Source: Flavobacteriales bacterium (GTDB lineage Bacteria > Bacteroidota > Bacteroidia > Flavobacteriales_D > Crocinitomicaceae). From it: a stretch of 64,000 bases of DNA. The stretch is taken from positions 372,001-436,000 of the forward strand of contig CANFJL010000001.1 of NCBI GenBank assembly GCA_947447525.1, written 5' to 3'. Numbering within the stretch: position 1 is the first letter of the stretch; each line of letters starts with the position of its first letter. Below the pieces are notes generated by a model, which worked only from the letters and a program-made list of their open reading frames with translations, did not search any database and had not been told where the DNA came from. Shown here piece after piece: positions 7,734 to 17,560 of this stretch. The position numbers and the translations under genes were made by a program.

Positions 7734-10547
7734 TTAAAGTTCTGCCTTTAAATAGTGTGCTGTATAGGATACCTTTTCGAACTTAGAGACAAATTGCTCC
7801 GGATTTCCACTCCCAACAATTTTTCCACCACTATTCCCACCTTCAGGACCAATATCGATAAGCCAATCTGCAATTTTAATAATATCAAGATTGTGTTCAA
7901 TTACTACTACAGTATTGCCTTCATCTACTAGTCTTTGAAGCACATTTACAAGCATTCGAATGTCTTCAAAATGCAATCCTGTAGAGGGCTCATCGAGCAG
8001 ATACATTGTTTTACCCGTTCCTCTTTTTGTTAATTCACTCGCAAGTTTAATACGCTGCGCTTCGCCTCCAGATAAGGTTGTAGAAGATTGACCCAAGGAA
8101 ATGTAACCGAGTCCCACACTTTCAAGAGTTGTCAATACTCTATGAATTTTAGGGATGTGTTCAAAAAACACCACAGCATCCTGAATATTCATAGACAATA
8201 CATCTGCTATTGATTTTCCTTTATACCGAATTTCGAGTGTTTCTTGATTGTAGCGTTTTCCTTGACAGCCCTCACAATTTACGTAAACATCAGGTAAAAA
8301 ATTCATTTCTACCAAGCGCATTCCACCACCGTTACAAATTTCACATTTACCACCAGCGACATTAAATGAAAATCTTCCGGGTTTATAACCTCGAATTTGT
8401 GCTTCTGGAATCGAGGCATATAGACTCCTTATTTCATCAAATACTTTGGTGTAGGTAACAGGGTTTGATCTTGGTGTACGACCAATGGGACTTTGATCAA
8501 TATCAATTACTTTATCAATATGTTCCAATCCTTCAATACTTCCATAAGGAAGCGGTTCTCTTACGCCGTGGTAGATATGCTTTAATAAAATAGGGTAGAG
8601 GGTATTATTGATTAAAGAGGATTTCCCACTTCCGGAAACGCCTGTCACACAGATAAAAGTTCCTAAAGGTAGTTTGAGATCAACATTCTTTAAATTATTT
8701 CCACTAGCTTTTTTTAAGTTCAGAAAAGTCCCATTCCCTTTTCTTCTTTTAACAGGCAATTCAATTTTCTTGGTGCCCTTTAGGTAGGAGGCTGTTAAGC
8801 TATCTGTCTCCAATAAACCTTGATAATTTCCAGCATACATTATTTCCCCTCCATGGATTCCTGCTCCTGGACCAATATCAACAATACAATCAGCGGCTTC
8901 CATCATCTCTTTATCGTGTTCTACCACCAAGACAGTATTTCCGGCGTCTCTTAATTTCTCTAAAGATTTGATCAATCTCGTATTATCTCTTTGGTGCAAA
9001 CCAATGGAGGGTTCGTCGAGGATATACAAAACATTGATCAGCTCAGTGCCAATTTGGGTAGCCAATCTAATGCGCTGTGCTTCACCGCCAGACAGCGTTT
9101 TTGAGGAACGGTTTAGCGTGAGATAAGACAATCCAACATCTAAGATAAAACCAAGTCTCGCTTTTATTTCCTTAATAATCTCAAAGGCAATACTTAATTG
9201 ATCCTTGCTCAGTTTCCCTTCAATCTCCATCAGCCAATTCCAAAGAACACTTAAGTCCATTTGAGCAATATCACCAATATGATGTTCACCAATCTTAAAG
9301 TGCAAAGCTTCCTTTCTTAAACGCGTTCCTTGACAACTATCACATGTCTTTTTATTCATGAATCCTTGAGCCCAGCGTTGAATAGCGGCTGAACTATCAT
9401 CAGCATGGCGGGTAATAAAATTGATAATTCCTTCAAATTTTTCAGTTTGACCTTCTCTTTCTAATTCCATGTCATCATTACCGTAAAGTAATAATTGAAT
9501 TAAGTCGGCATCAATTTCTCCTAGTGGACTTGACAATGAATAACCTTCATTGGATATTAAATTTTCTATTTTATCAAAGATCCAAGTTTTTTTATACTCA
9601 CCTAAGGGAGCAAAGCCACCTTTTCTAACGGACAATTTTGGATCAGGAATTATTTTATCGAGTGAGGCAACGCTTACTTCTCCAAGGCCGCTGCATTTTT
9701 GACATGCACCATAAGGAGAGTTGAAAGAGAAAAGACTTGGTTCCGGTTCAGGATAACTAATTCCGCTGTCAGGACACATCAATGAACGGCTAAAATAATG
9801 GCAGTTATTCGTTTCAAGATCTTGAACCATCATAATGGCATCACCATGTTTCATAGAAAGTAGAATGGCATCATACAATCTTTTATAATCTTTTTCTTCC
9901 ACCAGGAGTCGATCTACTACCAATTCAATATCATGAACTTTATAGCGGTCTAATTTCATTCCTTTGACAATGTCCTGAATTTCACCATCTACCCGAACCT
10001 TTGTGAAACCCATTCTTTGCATTTGTTCAAACAATTCTCTGTAATGGCCTTTTCTCCCCCTAATCTTTGGTGCAAGAAGGGCAATTTTTTTACCTGAATA
10101 TTTATTTTGAATAATTGAGGCAATTTCATCGTCAGAATATTTGATCATTTTGTTCCCACTTACATAAGAATAAGCAGTTCCTGCGCGAGCAAACAACAAA
10201 CGAAAAAAATCATAAAGTTCCGTTATTGTCCCAACGGTAGATCTTGGAGATCTAGAAACCGTTTTTTGTTCAATAGCAATCACGGGACTTAATCCCTCTA
10301 TTTTATCGACATCTGGTCTTTCTAAACCGCCAATAAATTGTCGAACATAAGATGAAAAGGTTTCTATGTAGCGTCTTTGTCCTTCAGCAAATAGGGTGTC
10401 AAAGGCTAAAGAAGATTTCCCACTGCCACTTAATCCTGTGAAAACAATAAGTTTATTTCTTGGAATAGTAAGATCAATGTTTTTTAAATTATGCTCTTTA
10501 GCGCCGTGTATTTGTATACTTCCGCTTTCAATTTCTTTTTTGCTCAT
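7734..10547 (-). CDS. uvrA: Excinuclease ABC subunit UvrA
   Basis: This 937-residue protein is the damage-recognition ATPase of nucleotide excision repair. It has tandem ABC modules: Walker A GLSGSGKSS at residues 38-46 and GVSGSGKSS in the second half, with signature motifs LSGGEAQRIRLA and LSGGEAQRIKLA and Walker B regions ending ILDEPSIGLHQRD and LLDEPSTGLHFED. Cys pairs that bind zinc are visible (CQKCSGLG, CDSCQGTR, CEICNGGG and CEGCQGKRY). The length is typical. Its start overlaps the stop of the transglycosylase gene by 4 nt, so uvrA is co-transcribed with a cell-wall gene. Confidence 0.98.
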   Translation of the reverse strand: MSKKEIESGSIQIHGAKEHNLKNIDLTIPRNKLIVFTGLSGSGKSSLAFDTLFAEGQRRYIETFSSYVRQFIGGLERPDVDKIEGLSPVIAIEQKTVSRSPRSTVGTITELYDFFRLLFARAGTAYSYVSGNKMIKYSDDEIASIIQNKYSGKKIALLAPKIRGRKGHYRELFEQMQRMGFTKVRVDGEIQDIVKGMKLDRYKVHDIELVVDRLLVEEKDYKRLYDAILLSMKHGDAIMMVQDLETNNCHYFSRSLMCPDSGISYPEPEPSLFSFNSPYGACQKCSGLGEVSVASLDKIIPDPKLSVRKGGFAPLGEYKKTWIFDKIENLISNEGYSLSSPLGEIDADLIQLLLYGNDDMELEREGQTEKFEGIINFITRHADDSSAAIQRWAQGFMNKKTCDSCQGTRLRKEALHFKIGEHHIGDIAQMDLSVLWNWLMEIEGKLSKDQLSIAFEIIKEIKARLGFILDVGLSYLTLNRSSKTLSGGEAQRIRLATQIGTELINVLYILDEPSIGLHQRDNTRLIKSLEKLRDAGNTVLVVEHDKEMMEAADCIVDIGPGAGIHGGEIMYAGNYQGLLETDSLTASYLKGTKKIELPVKRRKGNGTFLNLKKASGNNLKNVDLKLPLGTFICVTGVSGSGKSSLINNTLYPILLKHIYHGVREPLPYGSIEGLEHIDKVIDIDQSPIGRTPRSNPVTYTKVFDEIRSLYASIPEAQIRGYKPGRFSFNVAGGKCEICNGGGMRLVEMNFLPDVYVNCEGCQGKRYNQETLEIRYKGKSIADVLSMNIQDAVVFFEHIPKIHRVLTTLESVGLGYISLGQSSTTLSGGEAQRIKLASELTKRGTGKTMYLLDEPSTGLHFEDIRMLVNVLQRLVDEGNTVVVIEHNLDIIKIADWLIDIGPEGGNSGGKIVGSGNPEQFVSKFEKVSYTAHYLKAEL

Positions 10548-11461
10548 TTAGAATAGGATGCATAATTTTTTAACTTACAATTTTCTCCTGGCAATAAAAG
10601 AAGTTGCGGTTGATTCATATTTATGAGCGAATTTTTCAAAATCCATGGATTAAGTTTTCTAACTATTTTAAGGTTTACATCATGATTTTTAGACCAAAGC
10701 GCTAAGTTTTTAATGGGAGATTTTACTTTTATTTTTTTAGTTTCTAAAGGTTGGTACAATTGTTCTTTAGTAATATAATAACCGTATGCTTTTGGGTTCT
10801 CCATTATTATTTTGAGTGCCATTATTCTAAAAACATATCTAGCAGTTTCATTGTTCATTTCTGAATCAAAATAGTGATCGGTATATTGTCTTTTCATATC
10901 AGAACGAACTCCACCCAATCCACGATTAAATGCAGCAGCAGTCATAATCCAATTGTTAAATACTTGGTTTACATTTTTGAGATATTGACAAGCAGCATGC
11001 GTACTTTTCTCTAATGCTAAGCGTTGGTCTATTTCATCATTGATTACTAAACCATATTCTTTTGCTGTAGCGGGCATAAACTGCCAAAAGCCACTTGCGC
11101 CAACCGGACTTTGAACATTAGCAAGTCCACTTTCAGCGACAGCAAGATATTTAAAGTCGTCTGGAACTTGTTCGTTTTTAAGTATGACTTCTATTGGACC
11201 GAAGAAACGATTTGCTCTTTTTATATAAAGATTAGTTGCAGATTGAGCATATGTATTCATGATAATCTCTCTATCCAATCTTTCTTTGATGTCCTCATCT
11301 TCTAGATTTATTTTTTGACCAAAAAGTTCCATCTCCTTTGGAAGAGAGGGGAGAGATTGGTTTTGGATAGGTTTTAAAGTAGCGTTGTCTAAAGCTAAGT
11401 TATCTTTTTGTTGACAAGAAATAAGGATAAGCAAGCAGCTAAAAAGTAATATTTGTTTCAT
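10544..11461 (-). CDS. Lytic transglycosylase lipoprotein (MltD-like, SLT domain)
   Basis: I start this at the ATG at 11461 rather than an upstream GTG, giving 305 residues with a lipoprotein signal ending at Cys16 (LLILISC). The SLT goose-type lysozyme domain has the catalytic Glu in AVAESGLANVQSPVGASGFWQF, followed by MPATAKEYGL and AAAFNRGLGGV. The enzyme should cleave murein between MurNAc and GlcNAc at the outer membrane. The C-terminal tail ends NQPQLLLLPGENCKLKNY, resembling one degenerate LysM. A promoter-like TACCTTTG (11486-11479) lies 17 nt upstream, overlapping the end of the WecA/TagO-like gene, and uvrA overlaps downstream. Confidence 0.88.
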   Translation of the reverse strand: MKQILLFSCLLILISCQQKDNLALDNATLKPIQNQSLPSLPKEMELFGQKINLEDEDIKERLDREIIMNTYAQSATNLYIKRANRFFGPIEVILKNEQVPDDFKYLAVAESGLANVQSPVGASGFWQFMPATAKEYGLVINDEIDQRLALEKSTHAACQYLKNVNQVFNNWIMTAAAFNRGLGGVRSDMKRQYTDHYFDSEMNNETARYVFRIMALKIIMENPKAYGYYITKEQLYQPLETKKIKVKSPIKNLALWSKNHDVNLKIVRKLNPWILKNSLINMNQPQLLLLPGENCKLKNYASYSK

Positions 11462-11491
11462 AGTTAGCACATTGAAAACAAAGGTAGTTAT

Positions 11492-12562
11492 TTACTTATC
11501 TGGCTGTTGATATTTTTGAGTATTTCTATAAAGAAAATAAAAGGCAATAAAAAAGAAAGGAACAATCAGTAAACTTTGATATCTCATTTCATTTCGAACC
11601 AAATACATCATGAAAATTCCCAGAACAGAGGCTAGGAAACCAATACTTAAAAACACATGCCAAACTTGTTTTTCTGTAAACCCTGCATAAACAAGATGGT
11701 GTGTTGTATGATCTTTTCCTCCTATCATCGGACTTTTTCCTTTCTTGAGTCTGTTGATTACGACACTCAAAGAATCAATTGCTGGTGCAGTAAAACAAAT
11801 AAGGATGATGTAAAATTTATTCCAAAGAGGTACATGATGCGACATGTCAAAATTCCATAAAAATTTAATACTGAAAAACGCTGCAATTAAACCTAAAAAT
11901 TGACTGCCGGAATCACCCATAAATATTTTTGCGGAGGGCGCATTGTAAAATAAAAAGCCAATTAGTGAACCTATTAATCCTAATAAAATATAGTTATAGT
12001 AGGAATGACTATCCAAATTAAAAAATAAATTAGCACCAAAGCAGCTCAAGAGAATAAAAATCACGACACTGGTCGTAATACCATCCATATTGTCCAGCAT
12101 ATTTAAGGAATTCATTAAAACGACTACCCAAAAAACTGTGAGAAGAGCATTCAACCAGTAGTGACTGCTCAAATTAATTATGCTGCCACTCATTGCGATA
12201 ATCAATCCGCAAATAATTTGAATTGAAAACTTAAGCAGTGGTTTTGTATTGTAGGCATCATCAGCCAAACCCATTAGAAAGGCAAGTCCAGCTGCAATAA
12301 ATAATCCAATTACATGACTATCATTAAATACATTGGTATTTACATTAATTACCAAATAAATAAATACACAAATCAAAAAACTAACATACATACTAATTCC
12401 TCCCAATGAAGGTTTAGAGGAATTGCTCCAACGAATTGTAACATCATTTTTATTGCGAATCCCTAAGGTTTGAGAAAACTTTAAAAGTAAGCCGTTTATT
12501 ACTAGCGTTATAAGCCAACACACAGCAAAAAATATTAAGGAAATTATAATGTAATTGTCCAT
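11492..12562 (-). CDS. WecA/TagO-like undecaprenyl-phosphate sugar-1-phosphate transferase
   Basis: This 356-residue integral membrane protein has about 10-11 hydrophobic segments. It carries the MraY/WecA family signatures: the DD pair in GLADDAYNTKPLLKFSIQ, MNSLNMLDNMDGITT, NAPSAKIFMGDSGSQF and a late cytoplasmic loop with KDHTTHHLVYAGF. These enzymes load the first sugar phosphate onto undecaprenyl phosphate to start polysaccharide or O-antigen assembly. It is the last gene of the exopolysaccharide operon and shares one base with the end of the RmlC-like gene. The context argues against MraY, which would sit among mur genes. The sugar cannot be read from sequence. Confidence 0.9.
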   Translation of the reverse strand: MDNYIIISLIFFAVCWLITLVINGLLLKFSQTLGIRNKNDVTIRWSNSSKPSLGGISMYVSFLICVFIYLVINVNTNVFNDSHVIGLFIAAGLAFLMGLADDAYNTKPLLKFSIQIICGLIIAMSGSIINLSSHYWLNALLTVFWVVVLMNSLNMLDNMDGITTSVVIFILLSCFGANLFFNLDSHSYYNYILLGLIGSLIGFLFYNAPSAKIFMGDSGSQFLGLIAAFFSIKFLWNFDMSHHVPLWNKFYIILICFTAPAIDSLSVVINRLKKGKSPMIGGKDHTTHHLVYAGFTEKQVWHVFLSIGFLASVLGIFMMYLVRNEMRYQSLLIVPFFFIAFYFLYRNTQKYQQPDK

Positions 12563-13104
12563 TAGAAAGGGCTGGCAAATTGATTAAACATCATGCCTTC
12601 CTTATCTTTTTGTGAAACAAGTGCATTTTCTGTTCCCCAATTAATATCTAAATCTTGATCATTCCAAAGTAAGGTCTGCTCATGATTAGGTGCATAGTAG
12701 TTGGTGCATTTATAGCAGAAAACAGTATCTTCCTCTAGAGCAACAAAACCATGCGCAAAACCCGGTGGAATCCAGAATTGCCATTTATTTATTGCATCGA
12801 GTTGAACGGCTACATATTTCCCGTAGGTTGAACTTGATTTCCTTATATCAACGGCGATATCTAGAACGCTTCCATGGGCAACATGTACCAATTTTCCTTG
12901 CTCAAAAGGTGGAGATTGAAAATGCAAACCTCTGAGCACCATTAATTTTGAAACACTTTGATTGTCTTGTTTAAAGCTGAAATCGCCTAAAATTTCTTTG
13001 TATTTTTCTTCATGAAAACTTTCTATAAATACACCTCTTTCATCTTCAAATAATCTAGGTTTTAATAGAATTAACCCTTCAATTTCTAATTGCTCCGTCT
13101 CCAT
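12562..13104 (-). CDS. rfbC: dTDP-4-dehydrorhamnose 3,5-epimerase family protein
   Basis: The 180-residue cupin protein matches RmlC/RfbC: LKPRLFEDERGVFIESF near the start, SVLRGLHFQ-type block (KLMVLRGLHFQSPP), then GKLVHVAHGSVLDIAVDIRKSSSTYGK, WIPPGFAHGFVALEEDTVFCYKCTNYY and the closing DINWG. It normally makes dTDP-L-rhamnose precursors. The partner genes rmlA, rmlB and rmlD are not in this window. Its first 19 nt overlap the end of the tyrosine kinase gene, so expression is tied to the exopolysaccharide operon. Confidence 0.92.
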   Translation of the reverse strand: METEQLEIEGLILLKPRLFEDERGVFIESFHEEKYKEILGDFSFKQDNQSVSKLMVLRGLHFQSPPFEQGKLVHVAHGSVLDIAVDIRKSSSTYGKYVAVQLDAINKWQFWIPPGFAHGFVALEEDTVFCYKCTNYYAPNHEQTLLWNDQDLDINWGTENALVSQKDKEGMMFNQFASPF

Positions 13105-15497
13105 AAATTACTTATTTTGTTCCAAATTTTACGGAGAAAGTTGACCTCTGCATCATCTGAGTAATAACCTGAATTAGTATATCCGTAACCATATCCATAA
13201 CCATAACCATAGAAAGACCTTTTATCTTCTACGCCATTTAAAATTACATTAAGAGATTTTAATTTTTGAATGCTAAACAATTCTTCGACTCTTTCAGCGA
13301 ATACTCTTTTCGAATATTTAGATTTAAATACATAGATTGGAATATCTGCTTGAGCGAGAATGTGAATACCATCTGAGACAATTCCAACGGGAGGGTTATC
13401 GATTAGAATAATATCATATTTAAGTTTCAAATCTTCTAAAAATTGATGAAAAGCTACTCCTTGAATCAATTCTGAAGGATTAGGGGGGATTGGACCGGCA
13501 GTAATGAAATCTAAACCAGGAATTTCTGAGGATTGAATTACTTGTTCAAGAGAGGAATGTCCTGACAATAAATTACTCATTCCTTGTTTGTTATCTGCAT
13601 TAAACCCTAAATGAACTTTAGGTTTTCTTAAATCTAAATCAATTAAGATTGTTTTTTTACCACCCAGCGCAATCATTCCTGCTAAATTTAAAACAACGAA
13701 AGTTTTACCTTCACCAGAAACAGAAGAGGAAATAGCAATCACTTTAGCATCTTTATTAATAAAGCTCATATTGGCTCTAATATTCCGAATCGATTCAGCA
13801 AGTCTTGATTTTGATGATTCATTTACAACGACTTGAGAAAACTTCATTTTCTTTTTATAGAGTGGAATAGAGCCCAAAAAATTCGTTTCAGTGGGTAGTA
13901 AACTTTGAAGGTCTTGAAGTGTTGTGATTTCATTATAAGTCAAATAACGAATCACAAGTAGCCCAAGTCCTAGAACAAATCCTAAGAGCAAGGCAAATAT
14001 ATAAACCACGCCAACTCTTGGGTACATGGGATCAATAGGTACAACTGGTTCGCTCAAAATCCTATTTGATGTTGAATAACCAGCATTTGAAAGTTCGAAC
14101 TCAATTTTTTTCTCAGTAAATAAAGAGAAATATCTATTGTTTAATTCCTCCATGTATTTTAAACGTTCAAACTCCATGGTTTTTTCTGGTAAACCATAAT
14201 ATTTCCCTTCTATTTCATTGATTTTCTCTTGGATCATGGATCGATCATGCCTTAAGCGCTCGTCAATAATTTTCAAGCTTTTTTTAATGGAAAAAATTCG
14301 ATTATTAATACGTTCATTAATGACTTTTATTTGTCTGTTTTCTTGAGTTACATCTCTCAAAAGATCTTCTTCTGTCTCCAATAATTTATTTAAATCTTCC
14401 ACTTGTCTTAAAACTGTTCCTTCAAAACTTTTTTTACCTACCATTTCAGGAATTAGACGATAAATTTCAAGTCGATTCGGATCAATGTTTATCCTCGAAT
14501 TCACCATAGCCAATGTTGATATTTCCTCATTGGTTTCCAGCAAGCGTTGGGTTAATTCATTAATATTATCTGATAATTGCATTTCTGCTTTTTCAGGATT
14601 GGGTAATCTTTCACTGCGTTGAAAATCACTTAAACTGTCTTTAGAATTTTTCAAAATTCTAGATAGGGAGTCCAATTGTTGATCAATAAATGCAATGGTA
14701 TTATCTGTTTTACTTTGTTTATTTTGTTTGTCAAAATTTAGATAGACATTCAACATGGTTTGAACTACATCTCTACATAATATTGGATTGTGGTCTGTGT
14801 ATGAAATAAGTATCGTTTTTGCATTCTCATCAATTGGATTTACTGAAAGATTACTTTTCATGGCATCCAGTAAAATTTGTTTATTATTAAAAACAAAGAA
14901 AATTTCATTGTTTATAACAGCTTCTTTAAAAGCAGAAAACCGCGAAGTTTTGAAAGCGATTTTAAAATGTTCGTTGTTAATTTCTTGATTAATGATTCCT
15001 TTTACATGAAAAGGCTGACCATTAATGGTGTAGTTTAAATGGATTTCATAACCGTTTTCTAGTGAAACATCAATTCTTTCACCGCAAATACTCGAATCTT
15101 TAATGGCATAGGTAAGAATTGAAAAAGAATTCATCCCATATAAATCCTTGGTCAAAAGTTTCCCCTCAGAACTAATGGTGGTAGTTAGGTTTAGTTTATT
15201 TAACATCTGACTAAACAATACTTCTGACCTCAATAATTCTACTTCTTTTGATATGTCATTTGTAGTTGTAATTGGACTTGATTCAGCACCAAGAACTTCT
15301 TTTACTCGATCTTCCTCTACTACTTGCAGAGAGGCATTGGCTTCATAAATAGGTTTTTTATACCTCAAATAAGTAAAAGCTATGCTTAATGAAATTCCGA
15401 TAAGTATAAATGGCTTGTACCAATGTCTACGGATTACATTCTCCAACACAATTGGATTGAAATCTTTATTTATGATATAAGAATTTAAATCTGCCAT
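13086..15497 (-). CDS. Wzc-like polysaccharide co-polymerase / tyrosine autokinase
   Basis: The 803-residue inner-membrane protein has a Wzz-type chain-length domain between two membrane segments (about 27-45 and 496-518), a long periplasmic coiled-coil region (about 260-460), and a cytoplasmic BY-kinase domain: Walker A SSVSGEGKT (591-599), Walker A' ILIDLDLRKPK, and Walker B IILIDNPP. The C-terminal tyrosine cluster has six Tyr alternating with Gly (763-773) plus Y778 and Y779, the expected autophosphorylation tail. It should regulate export and length of exopolysaccharide with the Wza-like protein encoded just upstream, whose stop it overlaps by one base. Confidence 0.94.
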   Translation of the reverse strand: MADLNSYIINKDFNPIVLENVIRRHWYKPFILIGISLSIAFTYLRYKKPIYEANASLQVVEEDRVKEVLGAESSPITTTNDISKEVELLRSEVLFSQMLNKLNLTTTISSEGKLLTKDLYGMNSFSILTYAIKDSSICGERIDVSLENGYEIHLNYTINGQPFHVKGIINQEINNEHFKIAFKTSRFSAFKEAVINNEIFFVFNNKQILLDAMKSNLSVNPIDENAKTILISYTDHNPILCRDVVQTMLNVYLNFDKQNKQSKTDNTIAFIDQQLDSLSRILKNSKDSLSDFQRSERLPNPEKAEMQLSDNINELTQRLLETNEEISTLAMVNSRINIDPNRLEIYRLIPEMVGKKSFEGTVLRQVEDLNKLLETEEDLLRDVTQENRQIKVINERINNRIFSIKKSLKIIDERLRHDRSMIQEKINEIEGKYYGLPEKTMEFERLKYMEELNNRYFSLFTEKKIEFELSNAGYSTSNRILSEPVVPIDPMYPRVGVVYIFALLLGFVLGLGLLVIRYLTYNEITTLQDLQSLLPTETNFLGSIPLYKKKMKFSQVVVNESSKSRLAESIRNIRANMSFINKDAKVIAISSSVSGEGKTFVVLNLAGMIALGGKKTILIDLDLRKPKVHLGFNADNKQGMSNLLSGHSSLEQVIQSSEIPGLDFITAGPIPPNPSELIQGVAFHQFLEDLKLKYDIILIDNPPVGIVSDGIHILAQADIPIYVFKSKYSKRVFAERVEELFSIQKLKSLNVILNGVEDKRSFYGYGYGYGYGYTNSGYYSDDAEVNFLRKIWNKISNLWRRSN

Positions 15498-16291
15498 TAT
15501 TTAATAATTAATGCATAAATAGCAAAGGAACTTGTAAATACACTCAGCCAAGGGCCAACCTCTCTTAAAACAGCACTTGCAATTCTCGGTTTGGTATCTA
15601 TATAAATATAGTCGTTACTTTCAACTAACATTTCTGCTGATTTGAGTCCTGATATTGTTGATAGATCAACGGAATATATCTCCCTTTTTCCATTGACTTT
15701 TCGAATTAACTTAATGCTATTGGCCCGAGCTTCTTCTCTAATTCCTCCAGATAAAGCTAGCACTTCCAATAAAGAGGTATTGGTATTAACCAAGTAGACT
15801 ACTTGTGCAGTCCCTTTGCCTGGAAAAACTAACACGCGTTGATTGGTGACTCTAATTTGAACAAAAGGATCTATATAGTTTTTGGACAATTTTTTTGTCA
15901 GCTCATCCTCTAACTCCACAATTGATAAACCAGCAACTGGGATTATTCCTACTAATGGCAGTTCGGCTGTCCCATCTTGTCTTACCAAATAATCTCTACT
16001 AGTTGAATTCGATTGTAACTGTTGACTATTATTTGAAGCATTATCTATTCCAGATTGTCCAAATATTATTTTTTCTCCATTATTCGTTGAAAAAAGAAAA
16101 CTAAATCGATCTCCTGAACTTATTCGATAATCTGTGGCTGGTTTTTCAGGAATGACGTCATATTTAAAATCAGACTTCTTAGGTATTTTAAACATAACAT
16201 TGCTGTTCAGATTTCCACAGGAAGATGAAATACTAAGTAGGATTAGTGATAAAGCGGAAACAAGAAAAATGGATGTAGTATTGCGTTTCAT
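15497..16291 (-). CDS. Wza-like polysaccharide export lipoprotein
   Basis: The 264-residue protein has a lipoprotein signal (SLILLSISSSC). A polysaccharide export (Poly_export) domain follows: YRISSGDRFSFLFSTN, the block VRQDGTAELPLVGIIPVAGLSIVELE and SKNYIDPFVQIRV, then a SLBB-like domain (VYLVNTNTSLLEVLALSGGI). It ends with a hydrophobic segment (WLSVFTSSFAIYALII) that may span the outer membrane, as the C-terminal helix does in Wza. It is the outer-membrane exit for the capsule or exopolysaccharide. Its ATG overlaps the upstream glycosyltransferase stop by 4 nt. Confidence 0.92.
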   Translation of the reverse strand: MKRNTTSIFLVSALSLILLSISSSCGNLNSNVMFKIPKKSDFKYDVIPEKPATDYRISSGDRFSFLFSTNNGEKIIFGQSGIDNASNNSQQLQSNSTSRDYLVRQDGTAELPLVGIIPVAGLSIVELEDELTKKLSKNYIDPFVQIRVTNQRVLVFPGKGTAQVVYLVNTNTSLLEVLALSGGIREEARANSIKLIRKVNGKREIYSVDLSTISGLKSAEMLVESNDYIYIDTKPRIASAVLREVGPWLSVFTSSFAIYALIIK

Positions 16292-17472
16292 CTTTTTGCT
16301 TTTAGCAGTAATTTTTTATAATAGTTATCCATGTTATTCATTAGAATAGGGTATTGGAATTTTTCTTCTACGAAGGACCAACCTTTTTGTGACATTAATT
16401 CTCGTTTTTTTTCATCCTCAATCAAATCCAGCAGGGCCTTACTGTAAGAATCTACCGTCATTTCGCTGACCAAAACCCCTGTTTCGTTAGGCAATATAAC
16501 ATCTTTAATACCACCTACATTGGTTGATATAATTGGGATTCCAGCGGCTTGAGCTTCAATTAGACTCACCGGTGTCCCTTCATTCTTCGAACTTAAACAA
16601 ATGAGATCCATTCCTGCATTAAAATCACTAATATTATGAATCCAAGAGGTCATTCGAATATCAATACCTTTATTTTTCAATATTTCAACGCGATTCGATA
16701 TTCTTAAGTTTTCTTCACCATCGCCAACAATGAAGATGACTAATTCTTTTGTCGTTTGTTCAGCGACTTGTTCAATCGAATCTAAAAATAAATCGTGATT
16801 TTTTATTGGAGCGAGTCTACCAATAATGGCTATGGCCAAATCAGAATCCTTTAGATTATAGTTGTCTCTTGTAATTTTTCTTTTCTCTTCTTTGTTTAGA
16901 TGAAACGGTGAAAGATCAAATCCTAAAGGAATAATTTCTATTTTATTGTCTGCACAAATTTTAAAGGTCTCTGACAACTCTTCTTTCTGTTTAGGTGAAA
17001 TCGCAATGATGCCCGTACTAATCTTAGCTAATTTTTTCTCTATCATTCTATAGAGTTGTGTTTTCCAGAAACTAAAATAGGAATGAAATATATGTCCATG
17101 AAAGGTGTGAACGATAACAGGTACCTTACATTGTTTTGCCGCCCTTCTTCCGAGAGCACCAGCTTTCGAAGCGTGTGTATGAACAATATCAGGTTTGAAT
17201 TCCTTAATGATCTCCTTTAATTTTTTAAGGGTTTTTAAATCAGAAATCAAATTTGGATTTCTTATCATTTCAGGCAGTAATAATGGTTTTACACCATGCT
17301 GTGTTGCAATATATAAGGCATTTGCTTCGCCTTCTTCTGGGTTTCCACCCACCAATAAAGTTTCGTAATTACCGGGTAAATATGCACTAAGAAGCACTGC
17401 ATTATATACAGGACCTCCAATGTTGAATCGATTAATAATTCTTAAAACACGAATTTTTTTATCTTGATCCAT
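16288..17472 (-). CDS. Glycosyltransferase family 4 protein
   Basis: A GT-B fold glycosyltransferase of 394 residues when started at the ATG at 17472. The N-terminal domain shows IRVLRIINRFNIGGPVYNA and HTHASKAGALGRRAA. The C-terminal nucleotide-sugar domain shows IIGRLAPIKNHDLFLD, and the EX7E-type region CLSSKNEGTPVSLIEAQAAGIP followed by STNVGGIKDVI. It is cytosolic and should add a sugar to the lipid-linked exopolysaccharide repeat. It is the first gene of the operon. Donor and acceptor are unknown. Confidence 0.92.
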   Translation of the reverse strand: MDQDKKIRVLRIINRFNIGGPVYNAVLLSAYLPGNYETLLVGGNPEEGEANALYIATQHGVKPLLLPEMIRNPNLISDLKTLKKLKEIIKEFKPDIVHTHASKAGALGRRAAKQCKVPVIVHTFHGHIFHSYFSFWKTQLYRMIEKKLAKISTGIIAISPKQKEELSETFKICADNKIEIIPLGFDLSPFHLNKEEKRKITRDNYNLKDSDLAIAIIGRLAPIKNHDLFLDSIEQVAEQTTKELVIFIVGDGEENLRISNRVEILKNKGIDIRMTSWIHNISDFNAGMDLICLSSKNEGTPVSLIEAQAAGIPIISTNVGGIKDVILPNETGVLVSEMTVDSYSKALLDLIEDEKKRELMSQKGWSFVEEKFQYPILMNNMDNYYKKLLLKAKR

Positions 17473-17560
17473 AACGCGCAAACAAATCTGTGTTAATTTT
17501 TATTTTATACTGTGTTGAATTATTAAAGGTAATTTCAGCAACTTTAATTAAATTTTAGTC

